This document shows, one piece after another, positions 26,014 through 35,358 of a stretch of 63,991 bases of DNA (the stretch's first letter is position 1; every line of letters starts with the position of its first letter). The DNA lies in the NCBI GenBank assembly GCA_044375555.1, contig JBILML010000016.1, positions 1 to 63,991 on the forward strand, given 5' to 3'. The position numbers and the translations under genes are program-made. Source of the DNA: UBA967 sp044375555 (GTDB lineage: Bacteria > Verrucomicrobiota > Verrucomicrobiia > Chthoniobacterales > Terrimicrobiaceae). The notes beneath the pieces are model-generated. The model saw nothing but the letters and a program-made list of their open reading frames with translations. It searched no databases and was not told the origin of the DNA.

Positions 26014-26041
26014 TTGACACCCGGCGAGGCGGGCTTTTAGT
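26014..26041 (+). promoter_or_regulatory. Sigma70-like promoter of the HNH gene
   Basis: A perfect TTGACA (26014-26019), a 16-bp spacer and TTTAGT (26036-26041) lie about 60 bp before the HNH gene in the region divergent from panB. A small CGGG-GCAT-CCCG hairpin follows in the presumed 5' leader. Pattern-based. Confidence 0.5.
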
Positions 26042-26103
26042 GTCCGGCGTCTGCGGGGCATCCCGCCTCAAGCCGTGGGATCCGCCATCGGGACGCATTA
26101 CCC

Positions 26104-26715
26104 ATGCAATCGACTCTCGAAACACCTGTGTTGGTTCTGAATCGGCTCTGGCAGGCGGTGAACACCTGCAGCGCCAAGCGCGCCTTCACCCTCCTTTATC
26201 AAGGCCACGCTCAAGTGGTCTCGACGGCTCCCGGCAACGAATTCGTGACCCACGACTTCGCAAGTTGGCAGGATTTTTCCAACGAGAATCCCGATCGCGA
26301 GATGGTGCAGACCATTTCGATGAAAATCCGAATCCCGCGCATCATCGTGCTGTTGATGTTCGAGCGCTTGCCGAAGAAAGAGGTGAAATTCACGCGCCAC
26401 AATGTCTTCGAGCGTGATGCGAACACCTGCCAATACTGCGGCATTGTTTTCTCTCGCGACTCGCTGAATCTCGACCACATCATGCCCCGCGATCGGGGCG
26501 GGCAGACGACTTGGGAAAACATTGTCTGCTCGTGCATCCCCTGCAACACGCGCAAGGGAAACCGCCTCCCGCACGAGGCTCGCATGGCGCTTATCCGAAA
26601 ACCGAAGCGCCCGAAGTGGCGGCCATTCGTTCACATTTCCGTCTCCACCAATCCGCATGATAGTTGGAAGCACTTCCTCGATATCGCGTATTGGAATGTC
26701 GAGTTGGGTGATTAG
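26104..26715 (+). CDS. HNH endonuclease family protein
   Basis: 203 residues. The first half is a conserved N-terminal region (TPVLVLNRLWQAVNTC). The HNH domain lies around 105-160 with zinc cysteine pairs CQYC and CIPC bracketing the LNLDHIMPRDRGG core, whose Asp-His is the metal centre. This is a chromosomally common HNH subfamily, single-copy and outside obvious phage or restriction context; its biological role is unclear. Three bases separate it from the L,D-transpeptidase gene. Confidence 0.87.
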   Translation: MQSTLETPVLVLNRLWQAVNTCSAKRAFTLLYQGHAQVVSTAPGNEFVTHDFASWQDFSNENPDREMVQTISMKIRIPRIIVLLMFERLPKKEVKFTRHNVFERDANTCQYCGIVFSRDSLNLDHIMPRDRGGQTTWENIVCSCIPCNTRKGNRLPHEARMALIRKPKRPKWRPFVHISVSTNPHDSWKHFLDIAYWNVELGD

Positions 26716-26718
26716 GAA

Positions 26719-27480
26719 ATGAACGAATTCCTTGGCCGGATGGCGTTGGCGTTCTTTTTGTCAGCCTCGCTGGCGACTGCTTTCGAGCTGCCCGCAGGTT
26801 GCCGTCAGTGCATTCTTGGGTTGGCTCCGGATTGGAATTCCTCGCGGGTGCAGGTGCGGGTCTTTGAAAAAAAAGACGGAGGCTGGGCACAATCCGCGGG
26901 GCCGTGGAGCGGGAGGCTTGGGAAAAACGGGCTGGCTTGGGGTCTGGGTCTGCATCCCGCGCCGACCGGGGGCGCTGCCAAACGCGAGGGAGATCTTCGC
27001 GCGCCGGCGGGAGTTTTTGCCCTCGGGGGCGCCTACGGCTACGCGCCGGCGATCGAAAAAGCCCCGGGCTTGCCGTATCGGCAAATCACCTCGCGCGACC
27101 TGTGGGTGGAGGATCCCGCCTCGCCCGACTACAACCGCCATTTGCAACTCCCCGTCGAGCCACGCACGGCGTGGGAGAAAAAACAGCAGATGAAGCAGGG
27201 TGATCACGCGCACTCGCTGAAACTCTTCATCGCCCACAACCCCGCCCCTGGAGCGGTTCCCGGCTCCGGAAGCTCGATTTTTTTCCACATCTGGCGAGCC
27301 GAGGGAGCGAAGCCGTCGGCGGGCTGCACGGTGCTCTCGGAGCCAAACCTCCGCAGCCTCATCGCCTCGATCGATCCAGCGAAAAATCCGGTTTATGTTT
27401 TGCTGCCGGAGGAGGAATACCGCCGGTTGGCGAGGGCGTGGAAACTCCCCGCCGTCGAGTCGCCGCGTGCCTCGCGCTAG
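26719..27480 (+). CDS. L,D-transpeptidase (YkuD-like) precursor
   Basis: 253 residues with a signal peptide (about 1-21, AFA-type end), so secreted to the periplasm. The catalytic region is near residues 190-205: a His in FFHIWR and, 11 residues on, SAGCTVL with the nucleophilic Cys, the shortened HxxxxxxSxGC pattern of the YkuD fold. Such enzymes form or edit peptidoglycan cross-links or anchor lipoproteins. The spacing His-to-Cys is typical for the L,D-transpeptidase-related branch. Four bases after the HNH stop; GGAA precedes the ATG. Confidence 0.75.
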   Translation: MNEFLGRMALAFFLSASLATAFELPAGCRQCILGLAPDWNSSRVQVRVFEKKDGGWAQSAGPWSGRLGKNGLAWGLGLHPAPTGGAAKREGDLRAPAGVFALGGAYGYAPAIEKAPGLPYRQITSRDLWVEDPASPDYNRHLQLPVEPRTAWEKKQQMKQGDHAHSLKLFIAHNPAPGAVPGSGSSIFFHIWRAEGAKPSAGCTVLSEPNLRSLIASIDPAKNPVYVLLPEEEYRRLARAWKLPAVESPRASR

Positions 27481-27484
27481 GCGG

Positions 27485-27949
27485 CTAGAGTTTGTTTTCC
27501 CAGCTGAGTAGGAGATCCAAAAAGCTGCGGGCGCTCGGAGCGTTGAGGAGTTTTTGAAGAGTCTCCGGCTTGCCGCATAGGCGGGCGATCGTGCCGACCA
27601 CGCGGAGGTATTCCTGATTCAGCGCGGTGGGGATGCCGACCACGAAAACAAGCCGCACCGACCCCTGGATGTCGGGGGAGGGGAAGCCATTCGGCGAGCG
27701 TCCAGCGGACATCACGAGGGAATTCACGGCATTCGTCCGACCATGGGCAATGACGATGCCGAATCCGTCGTCGGTGGAAACCGCCGGTGCGGCGCGTTCG
27801 AGAATGCTGGCGCGAAGGGTGTCCCAATTTCCGATGCGGATATCGCCGCGCAGCGGGAAGAGGAGTTCTTCCACGGCGGTGGTTTGATCGAGCGCGTCGA
27901 GTTGGAGGTTGATGTGTTCGGGAAGGAGGATTTCGGAGAGAGAAATCAT
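27485..27949 (-). CDS. PTS IIA (PtsN/fructose-type) domain protein
   Basis: 154 residues, single EIIA type 2 domain. The phosphorylatable His is His69 in GIVIAHGRT, the conserved IIA(Fru/Ntr) site. Without sugar-specific IIB/IIC nearby, a regulatory role similar to PtsN is more likely than transport. It is translationally coupled to the NAD kinase gene upstream (overlap 27946-27949). Confidence 0.85.
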   Translation of the reverse strand: MISLSEILLPEHINLQLDALDQTTAVEELLFPLRGDIRIGNWDTLRASILERAAPAVSTDDGFGIVIAHGRTNAVNSLVMSAGRSPNGFPSPDIQGSVRLVFVVGIPTALNQEYLRVVGTIARLCGKPETLQKLLNAPSARSFLDLLLSWENKL

Positions 27950-28800
27950 ATATTGCTACCGGTCCACTTGAGCTTCTGGCGAATCACCTCGGTGAAGGGC
28001 CTTTCGGGGAGCATGGCCAGCGGAAGCACGCGCGGGCTTTTTTTGAGAACCAAAAGATCGCCGATGCCAAGCTGGCCGCAGCTTTGGGAATCCACGGAGA
28101 CCGTGACGGTCTGGCCGGGCTTGGCGACTTGCATTTTGATGACCGAGGCGTCGCTCATCACCACCGAGCGGATCGAGAGCACATGGGGGCAGATCGGGGT
28201 GATCACAAAACATCCGCAGTCCGGCATGAGGATCGGGCCGCCGGCGGAAATGGAATACGCGGTCGAGCCGGTGGGGGTGGAAACAATGAGGCCGTCGGCG
28301 TTGTAATCGGTGAGCGGCAGATCGTCGAGGCCGACACGGATTTGGACGAGTTGCGAGCGCTCGCCGCGGCTGGCCACGACATCGTTCAGCGCGAAAAAGG
28401 TCCTTGAGGCTCCGTCTTTTTCCACGAGGTCGGCCTGCATGAGATTTCGCGGGCTCACGATGTAGTCGCGATTCCGGATGCATTCGACGGCGCGCTGGAC
28501 TTCGCCGGACCCGAGGCAGGTGAGAAATCCGAGTGTGCCGATGTTGATTCCAAAAACGGTGGGAATGGCGTCGCGCATTTTCTGCACGGCACGAAGGATC
28601 GTGCCATCGCCGCCCATGATGACGAGGAGTTCACAGCGCCCGGCGAGATCCGCGATATCGAGGCTGGAGGATTTTCCCGCCAGCGGGGCGGTGGAGGCTT
28701 CGAGTTCGTAGGGCAGGCCGGCGAGATCAAGTTCCTGCACCATGGCGCGCACGACCTCGGCGGCGGCGGGTTTTTCCGCATGGGCATGGAGTCCAATCAT
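27946..28800 (-). CDS. nadK: NAD kinase
   Basis: 284 residues from ATG 28800. It phosphorylates NAD to NADP with ATP or polyphosphate. The GGDGT motif (MGGDGTIL) near 75 and the NADGLIVSTPTGSTAYS stretch near 170 are the two diagnostic elements of the family; SISAGGPIL follows. An open frame extends further upstream, but those residues are basic/proline-rich and do not look like NadK. The IIA gene directly downstream is cotranslated. Confidence 0.94.
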   Translation of the reverse strand: MIGLHAHAEKPAAAEVVRAMVQELDLAGLPYELEASTAPLAGKSSSLDIADLAGRCELLVIMGGDGTILRAVQKMRDAIPTVFGINIGTLGFLTCLGSGEVQRAVECIRNRDYIVSPRNLMQADLVEKDGASRTFFALNDVVASRGERSQLVQIRVGLDDLPLTDYNADGLIVSTPTGSTAYSISAGGPILMPDCGCFVITPICPHVLSIRSVVMSDASVIKMQVAKPGQTVTVSVDSQSCGQLGIGDLLVLKKSPRVLPLAMLPERPFTEVIRQKLKWTGSNI

Positions 28801-28909
28801 GAATTCGGTGGGAGTTAGACAAACCCCGGCCGTGAAAGCAACGCCAACCTCGTTAGCCCCTCGGGAGAATCGCTTGCGCCGCGATTGGCTGCGGGGAATA
28901 ATTTGCGGC

Positions 28910-29119
28910 ATGAGCACAGGACCTGGATCTGGTGGAAATGTCATTGCGGCCCTTTGCAGTTTGTTCATCCCCGGCTTGGGGCAATTGGTGCAGGGGCGGA
29001 TTCTCGTGGCGTTCGTTTTTTTCATGGGCTCCGGCGTGTTGTGGTTCATCAGCTTCGGCACCCTGGGGTGGATCATCCACTTGTGGGCCTGCGTGAATGC
29101 GGCTCTTTGGAAGCCTTAG
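28910..29119 (+). CDS. Small integral membrane protein
   Basis: 69 residues from ATG 28910: a short Gly-rich start, then two hydrophobic helices (about 12-27 with PGLGQLVQG between, and 30-62). The SLFIPGLGQLVQGR loop resembles small TM2-like or DUF-type membrane proteins with PG.GQ motifs. Function unknown. The aldehyde dehydrogenase gene begins 4 bp later, so they are probably cotranscribed. Confidence 0.7.
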   Translation: MSTGPGSGGNVIAALCSLFIPGLGQLVQGRILVAFVFFMGSGVLWFISFGTLGWIIHLWACVNAALWKP

Positions 29120-29123
29120 CGCT

Positions 29124-30599
29124 ATGATCCTGAAAAACTACATCAACGGCCGGTTCGCACCGTCCCGATACGCGACGGTGCGGCCATTCTTCAACCCAGC
29201 GGACAACTCAGAGATCGGCCAGGTGGCGGAGTCCTCGATCGAGGATGTGGAAACGGCGATCCATGCGGCGCGAAAGGCCTTCGACGAAGGTCCTTGGCCG
29301 AGAACTCCCGCGCAGGAACGGGCAGCGAAACTCCTGAAGCTCGCGGCGTTGATCGATTCCCGCGCGGCCCAACTTGCGGAATTCGAATCCCGAAACAACG
29401 GCAAGCCCCTTCGCGAGGCGGAATACGATGTCGCTGATGCGGCAGGTTGTTTCCGCTACTACGCGGGGCTGGCGACAAAGCCGCACGGGCAGACCTTCGA
29501 GGTGGGCGATCCGAACATCGTGTGCCAAACGATCCGCGAGCCGATCGGTGTTTGCGGCCAGATTATTCCTTGGAATTACCCGCTGCTCATGGCGGCATGG
29601 AAACTCGCTCCCGGCCTCGCGGCGGGGAATTGCTGCATTCTCAAGCCCTCGGAGTTAACGCCGTTGTCGGTCTCCGTGCTGTTCGAGTTGATCGACGAGG
29701 TGGGCTTCCCGCCGGGCGTGGTGCAGTTGGTTTACGGAGCGGGTGACCCTGTCGGGCAATACCTCGCCGCCAGCCCGCTGGTGGATAAAATCGCTTTCAC
29801 TGGAGGAGGAGTCACGGGGCGCAAGATCATGACGGCCGCCGCGTCGAACTTCAAAAAAGTCACCCTCGAACTCGGCGGTAAGAGTCCGAACATCGTCTTT
29901 GCCGACGCCGACCAAAACCTCGCGCTCGAATATGCGATGTTCGGAATTTTTGCGGGTCAGGGCGAGGTGTGCAGCGCGGGATCGCGCCTTTTGCTCGAGC
30001 GCTCGCTGGCGGATTCGTTTTTGCCGAGGCTCGCGGCGTCTTGCGAAAAAATCGTCGTTGGCCCCGGTCTCGACGCCGGCACCGAGATGGGCCCGCTCAT
30101 CTCCCGGGCGCACCAGAAAAAAGTCCTCGATTACATCCGGGTCGCCCACGAAGACGGTGCCGAGCTTTTGTGCGGAGGCGGAGCCTACACCGACCAGCGC
30201 GCCGTGGGAAATTTCGTCCAGCCGACAGTTTTCACCAATGCACGCCCCGACATGCGAATCGTCCGCGAGGAGATTTTCGGCCCGGTGCTCGTCGTGCAAT
30301 TGTTCGACACCGAGGAGGAGGCGCTCCGGTTGGCGAACGACTCCATCTACGGCCTCGCTGGAGGGGTTTTCACGAGCGATGCCTCCCGCGCCCAGCGCGT
30401 CGTTCGCGGTCTGCGTGCGGGCATCACTTGGATCAACTGTTACCACCCGACCTTCAATGAGGCACCGTGGGGCGGCTACAAGCAAAGCGGCATCGGGCGC
30501 GAACTCGGCACCTATGGCTACGAGGCCTACACGGAGGTGAAACAAATCACCCACTGCATCAATCCCCAGCCGCTCGGTTGGTTCAAAAATCTCGCCTGA
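29124..30599 (+). CDS. Aldehyde dehydrogenase (betaine-aldehyde-dehydrogenase-like)
   Basis: 491 residues, NAD(P)-dependent aldehyde dehydrogenase fold. WNYPLLM and the Rossmann segment FTGGGVTGRKIM, the general-base Glu in TLELGGKSPN, and the nucleophile Cys283 in GQGEVCSAGSR are intact. The C-terminal WINCYHPTFNEAPWGGYKQSG-like stretch resembles betaine or gamma-aminobutyraldehyde dehydrogenases. Start ATG 29124 has family-like NYINGRF right after it. Substrate is not fixed; the aldose epimerase immediately follows (TGAATG), suggesting a sugar or polyol link. Confidence 0.9.
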   Translation: MILKNYINGRFAPSRYATVRPFFNPADNSEIGQVAESSIEDVETAIHAARKAFDEGPWPRTPAQERAAKLLKLAALIDSRAAQLAEFESRNNGKPLREAEYDVADAAGCFRYYAGLATKPHGQTFEVGDPNIVCQTIREPIGVCGQIIPWNYPLLMAAWKLAPGLAAGNCCILKPSELTPLSVSVLFELIDEVGFPPGVVQLVYGAGDPVGQYLAASPLVDKIAFTGGGVTGRKIMTAAASNFKKVTLELGGKSPNIVFADADQNLALEYAMFGIFAGQGEVCSAGSRLLLERSLADSFLPRLAASCEKIVVGPGLDAGTEMGPLISRAHQKKVLDYIRVAHEDGAELLCGGGAYTDQRAVGNFVQPTVFTNARPDMRIVREEIFGPVLVVQLFDTEEEALRLANDSIYGLAGGVFTSDASRAQRVVRGLRAGITWINCYHPTFNEAPWGGYKQSGIGRELGTYGYEAYTEVKQITHCINPQPLGWFKNLA

Positions 30600-31502
30600 A
30601 TGCGCCTCACGAATTTCCAAGGTCAGCCGGTCATCGAATTGAAAAACGGGCCGTCCCGCGTGCTCGTCTCTCCTGCCCATGGCGCGAGGTTGCTGCGCTG
30701 GTCTGTCGGGGATTGGGAGGTCGTCCGATGGCCCGGGACGGCCGATTGGAGCAAGCCGCAGAAAGTTCGCGGCGGGAATCCGGTCCTATTTCCTTTCATC
30801 GCCCGGAGTTTTCATGACAACAAAATCGGATTCTGGAAATCCTCGGACGGCATCGTTCGTCCGGCCCCGATGCATGGATTCGCCCGCGATTCGGCCTTTT
30901 CGATCGTAACGGCGGACGACTCCTCGGTGGAAATGAGGCTCGAGGCGAACGACACCACGCGGGCGGTTTATCCTTTCGATTTCCGATTTGAGGTCACCCT
31001 CCGGCTCGGGGTGGATTCGCTCCAGGTCTGCTACCGAGTGACGAACACTGGCCAAGAGGCTTTGCCATGGTCTGCCGGGCACCATTTTTACTTCGGCATC
31101 CCCGCGAGCGAGCGCGCCGATTGGCAGCTGGAACTTCCCTGCCGCCATTGGGCTTCGCAGGATTTTTCGACGGGGGAAATTCAACTCCGTGATCCTGCGA
31201 CGGCTCGCGATGTCCTCTCGAATCCGGATTGGATCGACCGCCTTCATGTTGAGCCCGACCTCGACCGCATCCGCCTTGCGCACGATTTGAGCGGCCGAAC
31301 GATTTCGTTCCAGGATACCTCACCGCAGCCGGGGAGTTGGCATTGCGCGACGACTTGGACCGAAAAGCCGGACTCCGATTTTTTCTGTATCGAGCCCTGG
31401 AGCGCACTCCCCAACGCCGCCGCCAATGGCTTCGGCTTGCAAACCACTCCGCCCGGCGAATCCCTCGAAATCTCCTGCCAAATCCTCGCGCGAAACGCCT
31501 GA
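30600..31502 (+). CDS. Aldose 1-epimerase family protein
   Basis: 300 residues, beta-sandwich of the galactose mutarotase superfamily. Conserved parts: GARLLRWSVGDWEV near 20, NPVLFPFIARS, the catalytic region AGHHFYFGIP near 160, and a late FCIEPWSALPNA with the probable base Glu. It interconverts alpha and beta anomers, possibly of a hexose-6-phosphate (YeaD-like) given the architecture. ATG abuts the aldehyde dehydrogenase stop. Confidence 0.85.
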   Translation: MRLTNFQGQPVIELKNGPSRVLVSPAHGARLLRWSVGDWEVVRWPGTADWSKPQKVRGGNPVLFPFIARSFHDNKIGFWKSSDGIVRPAPMHGFARDSAFSIVTADDSSVEMRLEANDTTRAVYPFDFRFEVTLRLGVDSLQVCYRVTNTGQEALPWSAGHHFYFGIPASERADWQLELPCRHWASQDFSTGEIQLRDPATARDVLSNPDWIDRLHVEPDLDRIRLAHDLSGRTISFQDTSPQPGSWHCATTWTEKPDSDFFCIEPWSALPNAAANGFGLQTTPPGESLEISCQILARNA

Positions 31503-31518
31503 TTGGATTTGAAATTCT

Positions 31519-32172
31519 TCAGCGTCGGGCTGGGAAGCGGGCTTCGGCAAACCTCCACACGCCCCAAGCCACCAGGAAGGAAATCAGGATCGAAACCGTA
31601 ATATCCGAGGGATGGTGGGCTCCGATGCCGATACTGGCTCCGGCGATGGAAGCGGCGAGGGGAATAGCGACCACGAGTCCCCAAGCGGGCGAGGCGAGCA
31701 CGATCACAGCGGCAAAGCCAAAGGCGGTGGCCGTGTGACCCGAGGGGAAGGAATTGTAGGCGGGAACGCCGATGAGCCACCGGCCTTCATGCTGTAGGCC
31801 GTAGAATCCCTGCTCGATCTTGGGGCTTTCGCGCGGGCGGGTGCGGCCGGTGGTAAGTCGGGAGGCATTGGCCACCATGCCGGCAAGAGTGGAGGCCACC
31901 ATCGCGATCAGGAAAATGCGGCTCCATCTTCGGCTTCCCTTCCATTTCGCAACAAGAAACCCCAGCGCTCCGATGACCATGAGTTGAGGCCAGTCACCCC
32001 ATCGGCGAATGGTCTCGTAGGTTTTGCGGAGCGGGGACTTTTTCCAGTTTGGTCCCTGCGACGCGACGAGTGTCTCGCGAACGGGATGATCCCACGAAAA
32101 AGAGGCCGGGATCAAAATGACGCCCAGCAGGACCAAGAAAAGCGGGAATCGGAATTTGGCGAGAAGGCTCAA
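31519..32172 (-). CDS. PAP2 (phosphatidic acid phosphatase type 2) membrane protein
   Basis: 217 residues with about five hydrophobic helices. The three acid-phosphatase motifs are present: TTGRTRPRESP (motif 1), PSGHTATAF (motif 2) and SIGIGAHHPSDI (motif 3, catalytic His and Asp). Members dephosphorylate lipid phosphates such as undecaprenyl diphosphate or phosphatidate. Beside an envelope polysaccharide locus, carrier-lipid recycling is plausible. Convergent to the epimerase and divergent from the glycosylphosphotransferase. Confidence 0.9.
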   Translation of the reverse strand: MSLLAKFRFPLFLVLLGVILIPASFSWDHPVRETLVASQGPNWKKSPLRKTYETIRRWGDWPQLMVIGALGFLVAKWKGSRRWSRIFLIAMVASTLAGMVANASRLTTGRTRPRESPKIEQGFYGLQHEGRWLIGVPAYNSFPSGHTATAFGFAAVIVLASPAWGLVVAIPLAASIAGASIGIGAHHPSDITVSILISFLVAWGVWRFAEARFPARR

Positions 32173-32311
32173 GGCAAGGCGCGAAGATTGGCGATGGCGA
32201 GCGGGGGCGTCAAGCGACAGGCCGCAAAAAATAAATTGCCCCGCCCCTGCAGGCAGTTATGTATGTGATGCTTTGTTTTTCACTGTCTCGATTTGATTAG
32301 CACCCCAGCCC

Positions 32312-33775
32312 ATGCAGGTTACAGAACACACGCCTGAAATTTTCGCCACCCGTCCGGCGAATTTGTTTCCTGCGGGCTTGAAAGTTGCCCGGGGCTCGAC
32401 TCGGGAGCGGTCGATGATGCTGTTGTTTCTCCTGCTGGATGCGGCGGCTTGGGCGGGAACTTACTTGGCCCTGTCGGAGTTCACCGGGGATTTCAACCGA
32501 TTCGGGTGGGCTGAAGTGCTTCTGCCGATGATCATTTCGATTTTCACGCTCAGCTTGATCGGGGCCTACGACCCGCGATCGGAGATGAAATCCCTAGGCT
32601 ACACGAGCGAGCATCTGATCACCTGTTTCGCGGCCTTTCTGCTCTCGGCTTTCGCGGTTTACTTGGTGGCGAGTTTCGGTGGCGCGGTGGCCTCGAGTCG
32701 CGCGATTTTCTCGGGTTCGTTTCTGGCTTTCACCCTTTTCTCCCTCTTCCAGCGGCGTTTGTTTTACTCCACCCCTGGCATGGCGAGGGAAAATCGCCGC
32801 CTGCTGGTCATCAGCGATGCCGAGTCGGGTGAAAGGTTTTTTAAAACTTCCGCCGCGAAGGGTCTCCGGGAGCAGTTGCATTTTTTTGCCACGGGCGACG
32901 CAGAGGTCGGTCGCAATGTCGCAGGTCCTGGAACTCCGGTTTACGAGGGATTGGCCGCCGAGGTTATTAAGGATTTGGAAGGCCATGCGAGCTTCGAGCA
33001 CGAGGGCATCGTCATCGCCACGCACACGGACCATCTCGATAACGATGTCCTGGCAGCGCTGGTCGCTGTGCATTTCCGTGAACTGCCGGTTTACACGATG
33101 CATTCGTTCCACGAAACCTTCTGGCACAAAATGCCACCCGACCTGCTCAGTCGGAGCTGGCCGTTGGATTCGGGGTTCCAACTCGTGCAGCACTCGGCTT
33201 TCGCTTCGCTGAAGCGGATTTTCGATCTCGTGCTGGCCTCGCTCACGCTTTTGATCATGGCCCCGTTGATGGCCCTCGTCGCCTTGCTGATCAAACTCGA
33301 GAGACGCGGCCCGGTTTTTTTCAGCCAGACGCGCGTCGGTCAGCACGGCAGTCTTTTCACCCTGCACAAATTCCGCACCATGGAGGTCGGCAGCGAATTC
33401 AAGGGACTCTACACCGTGGAAGGCGACCCCCGTGTGACCCGTCTCGGGCATTGGCTCCGCCTCACGCGACTCGATGAGTTGCCGCAACTCTGGAATGTGC
33501 TCCGGGGCGAAATGAGCCTCATTGGGCCACGCGCGGAGTGGATCAAATGCGTGGAGCGTTACGAGCAGGCGATTCCCTATTATCACTTCCGGCACCTCGT
33601 TCGGCCGGGAATTACGGGTTGGGCCCAAGTGAACTACCCCTATGGAGCCAACATCGAGGATACGATCGAGAAATTGATGTATGACCTCTACTACATCCGG
33701 CATTTTTCCATCGCCCTCGACGCCACCGTGATCCTGAAAACTCTTCATGTGATGCTTTTCGGCAAGGGCCGGTGA
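32312..33775 (+). CDS. Polyprenyl glycosylphosphotransferase (initiating exopolysaccharide synthesis)
   Basis: 487 residues. N-terminal half has about four membrane helices and a CoA-binding-like middle domain; a fifth helix (around 310) leads into the catalytic bacterial sugar transferase domain with SQTRVGQHG, HKFRTM, RLDELPQLWNVLRGEMSLIGPR and PGITGWAQVN. It transfers a sugar-1-phosphate to undecaprenyl phosphate, the first step of a surface polysaccharide. The stop overlaps the exosortase GTG start, an arrangement seen in exosortase/EPS loci. Confidence 0.93.
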   Translation: MQVTEHTPEIFATRPANLFPAGLKVARGSTRERSMMLLFLLLDAAAWAGTYLALSEFTGDFNRFGWAEVLLPMIISIFTLSLIGAYDPRSEMKSLGYTSEHLITCFAAFLLSAFAVYLVASFGGAVASSRAIFSGSFLAFTLFSLFQRRLFYSTPGMARENRRLLVISDAESGERFFKTSAAKGLREQLHFFATGDAEVGRNVAGPGTPVYEGLAAEVIKDLEGHASFEHEGIVIATHTDHLDNDVLAALVAVHFRELPVYTMHSFHETFWHKMPPDLLSRSWPLDSGFQLVQHSAFASLKRIFDLVLASLTLLIMAPLMALVALLIKLERRGPVFFSQTRVGQHGSLFTLHKFRTMEVGSEFKGLYTVEGDPRVTRLGHWLRLTRLDELPQLWNVLRGEMSLIGPRAEWIKCVERYEQAIPYYHFRHLVRPGITGWAQVNYPYGANIEDTIEKLMYDLYYIRHFSIALDATVILKTLHVMLFGKGR

Positions 33776-35358
33776 AACTCGAAAATTCCGCCAACCGAAG
33801 CTCCCTCCGGGACTTTCTGCCCCTCGCTGCCGGTCTCGCCGCCGTGTGGTGGTTGGCCATTCGGATGCTTTGGACTGATTGGGAGATCGATCCGCAATAC
33901 AGCTACGGTTTTCTCGTTCCCCTCCTTTGCGTGGGATTGTTTCTGCAACGCTGGGGAGACCGCCCGGCGGCGACGCCACCCGCCAACCTGTCGCGGAACC
34001 TCCTCCTCGCCCTGCCCCCGCTGGTTTTCCTTGCGGGAATTCAGCCGTTTTTCGAAGCCAACCCCGAATGGCGTATCCCGGGGATGTTCGGAGCGATCAG
34101 TGCGGTGACGATCTCGTTGGTATTGGTTCACTCGCTGGGCGGTCGGCCTTGGCTGCGGCACTTTTTTTTCCCGATCGCATTTTTTCTCATCGCCGTTCCC
34201 TGGCCGCGCAACGCGGAGGAGGCGTTCATGGGATTTCTCATGGAAAAAAACGCCATCGCGGCGCTTGAGGTCCTGCATTGGTGCGGTTTCGAAGCCGTCC
34301 GGCGCGGAAATTTGATCTCGGTGCCAGGCGGGTTGATTGGCGTGGAGGAGGCCTGCAGTGGAGTGCGCTCCATGCAAAGCGGCCTGATGGCTTCGCTGTT
34401 TTTCGGGGAGATTTTCCGATTCGGGATCTTCACGCGCGGGATGCTGGTTTTTTCGGCTCTGGGATTCGCCATCTTTGGGAATTTCATTCGTGCCACCACA
34501 CTCTCCCTCGTCGCTGCCACGCAGGGCTTGGCTGCTTTGGAGTCGTGGCATGACGCCGCCGGCTTCGCGACTCTGGGTTTCACCCTTGGTTCCCTGTGGC
34601 TTCTTTCCTATGCCCTCCACTACCGGCGGACTCGCCACATGCCTCCGCAGAAACTGCCGCCACCCCCTCCCACCCCCGAGGTGCCGGGTCAGCTCCGGAG
34701 GGCCGCGTATTTTGGATTTTCGCTCTTGGTTCTTTCGCTGGGTGGAACCGAGGCATGGTATCGCCTGCATGAACGCCAGACGCCTTCCTCGGCTGGCTGG
34801 ACCATCCGCGAAGGCACGGCCGGAACGAAGCCCGTCCCCGTGGCCGACAAGACGCGCCGGATTCTATTTTTCCCCGAGGGATTTTCGGAAACCTTCCGAG
34901 ATGCCCAAGAGCGCCCCTGGCAGTTTTTCTATTTTCGCTGGCCCGCCGGTCGCACGGCGGCGCAGGCCATCAATATTCATAATCCCGAGACCTGCCTCGG
35001 AAGTATCGGAATGAAAATGGTGCGCCAGCTTGACCCTCTTGAAATCCGCGCAAAGGGAATCATTCTGCCTTTTAATGTGTATCTTTTCTCCGATAGGGGA
35101 CGGCCAATTCTTGTTTTTCATTCGATTATTGCAGACCGCCAACCGAATTCTCATAATGCGCCCATGTTGGAATCTGAAACGGGCATCAGCTCAAGCGAGG
35201 GACGATGGGCTGCCGTTGCAAGTGGAGTCAGGAATCGCGGTCAGCGTCTATTGGAAGCCGCCGTGTGGGGAACGGATCATGTCGCGGAAGCGAGCGTGGT
35301 CTTGCAGCGCTACTTGGAGCAATCCTTGGAAGTCGGCACCCCAGCCGTCCAGCCATGA
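33772..35358 (+). CDS. Exosortase fused to an EpsI-like C-terminal domain
   Basis: 528 residues from GTG 33772, which overlaps the preceding stop. Residues about 10-300 are a multi-pass membrane protein with the exosortase triad: Cys195 in VEEACSGVRS, Arg240 in NFIRAT and His260 in WHDAAG. After a Pro-rich linker, residues about 315-500 form a soluble domain with NPETCLGSIGM, the EpsI (DUF3485) pattern. Exosortases cleave PEP-CTERM-type sorting tails and are linked to exopolysaccharide export. No PEP-CTERM target is recognisable in this window. Confidence 0.9.
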   Translation: MKLENSANRSSLRDFLPLAAGLAAVWWLAIRMLWTDWEIDPQYSYGFLVPLLCVGLFLQRWGDRPAATPPANLSRNLLLALPPLVFLAGIQPFFEANPEWRIPGMFGAISAVTISLVLVHSLGGRPWLRHFFFPIAFFLIAVPWPRNAEEAFMGFLMEKNAIAALEVLHWCGFEAVRRGNLISVPGGLIGVEEACSGVRSMQSGLMASLFFGEIFRFGIFTRGMLVFSALGFAIFGNFIRATTLSLVAATQGLAALESWHDAAGFATLGFTLGSLWLLSYALHYRRTRHMPPQKLPPPPPTPEVPGQLRRAAYFGFSLLVLSLGGTEAWYRLHERQTPSSAGWTIREGTAGTKPVPVADKTRRILFFPEGFSETFRDAQERPWQFFYFRWPAGRTAAQAINIHNPETCLGSIGMKMVRQLDPLEIRAKGIILPFNVYLFSDRGRPILVFHSIIADRQPNSHNAPMLESETGISSSEGRWAAVASGVRNRGQRLLEAAVWGTDHVAEASVVLQRYLEQSLEVGTPAVQP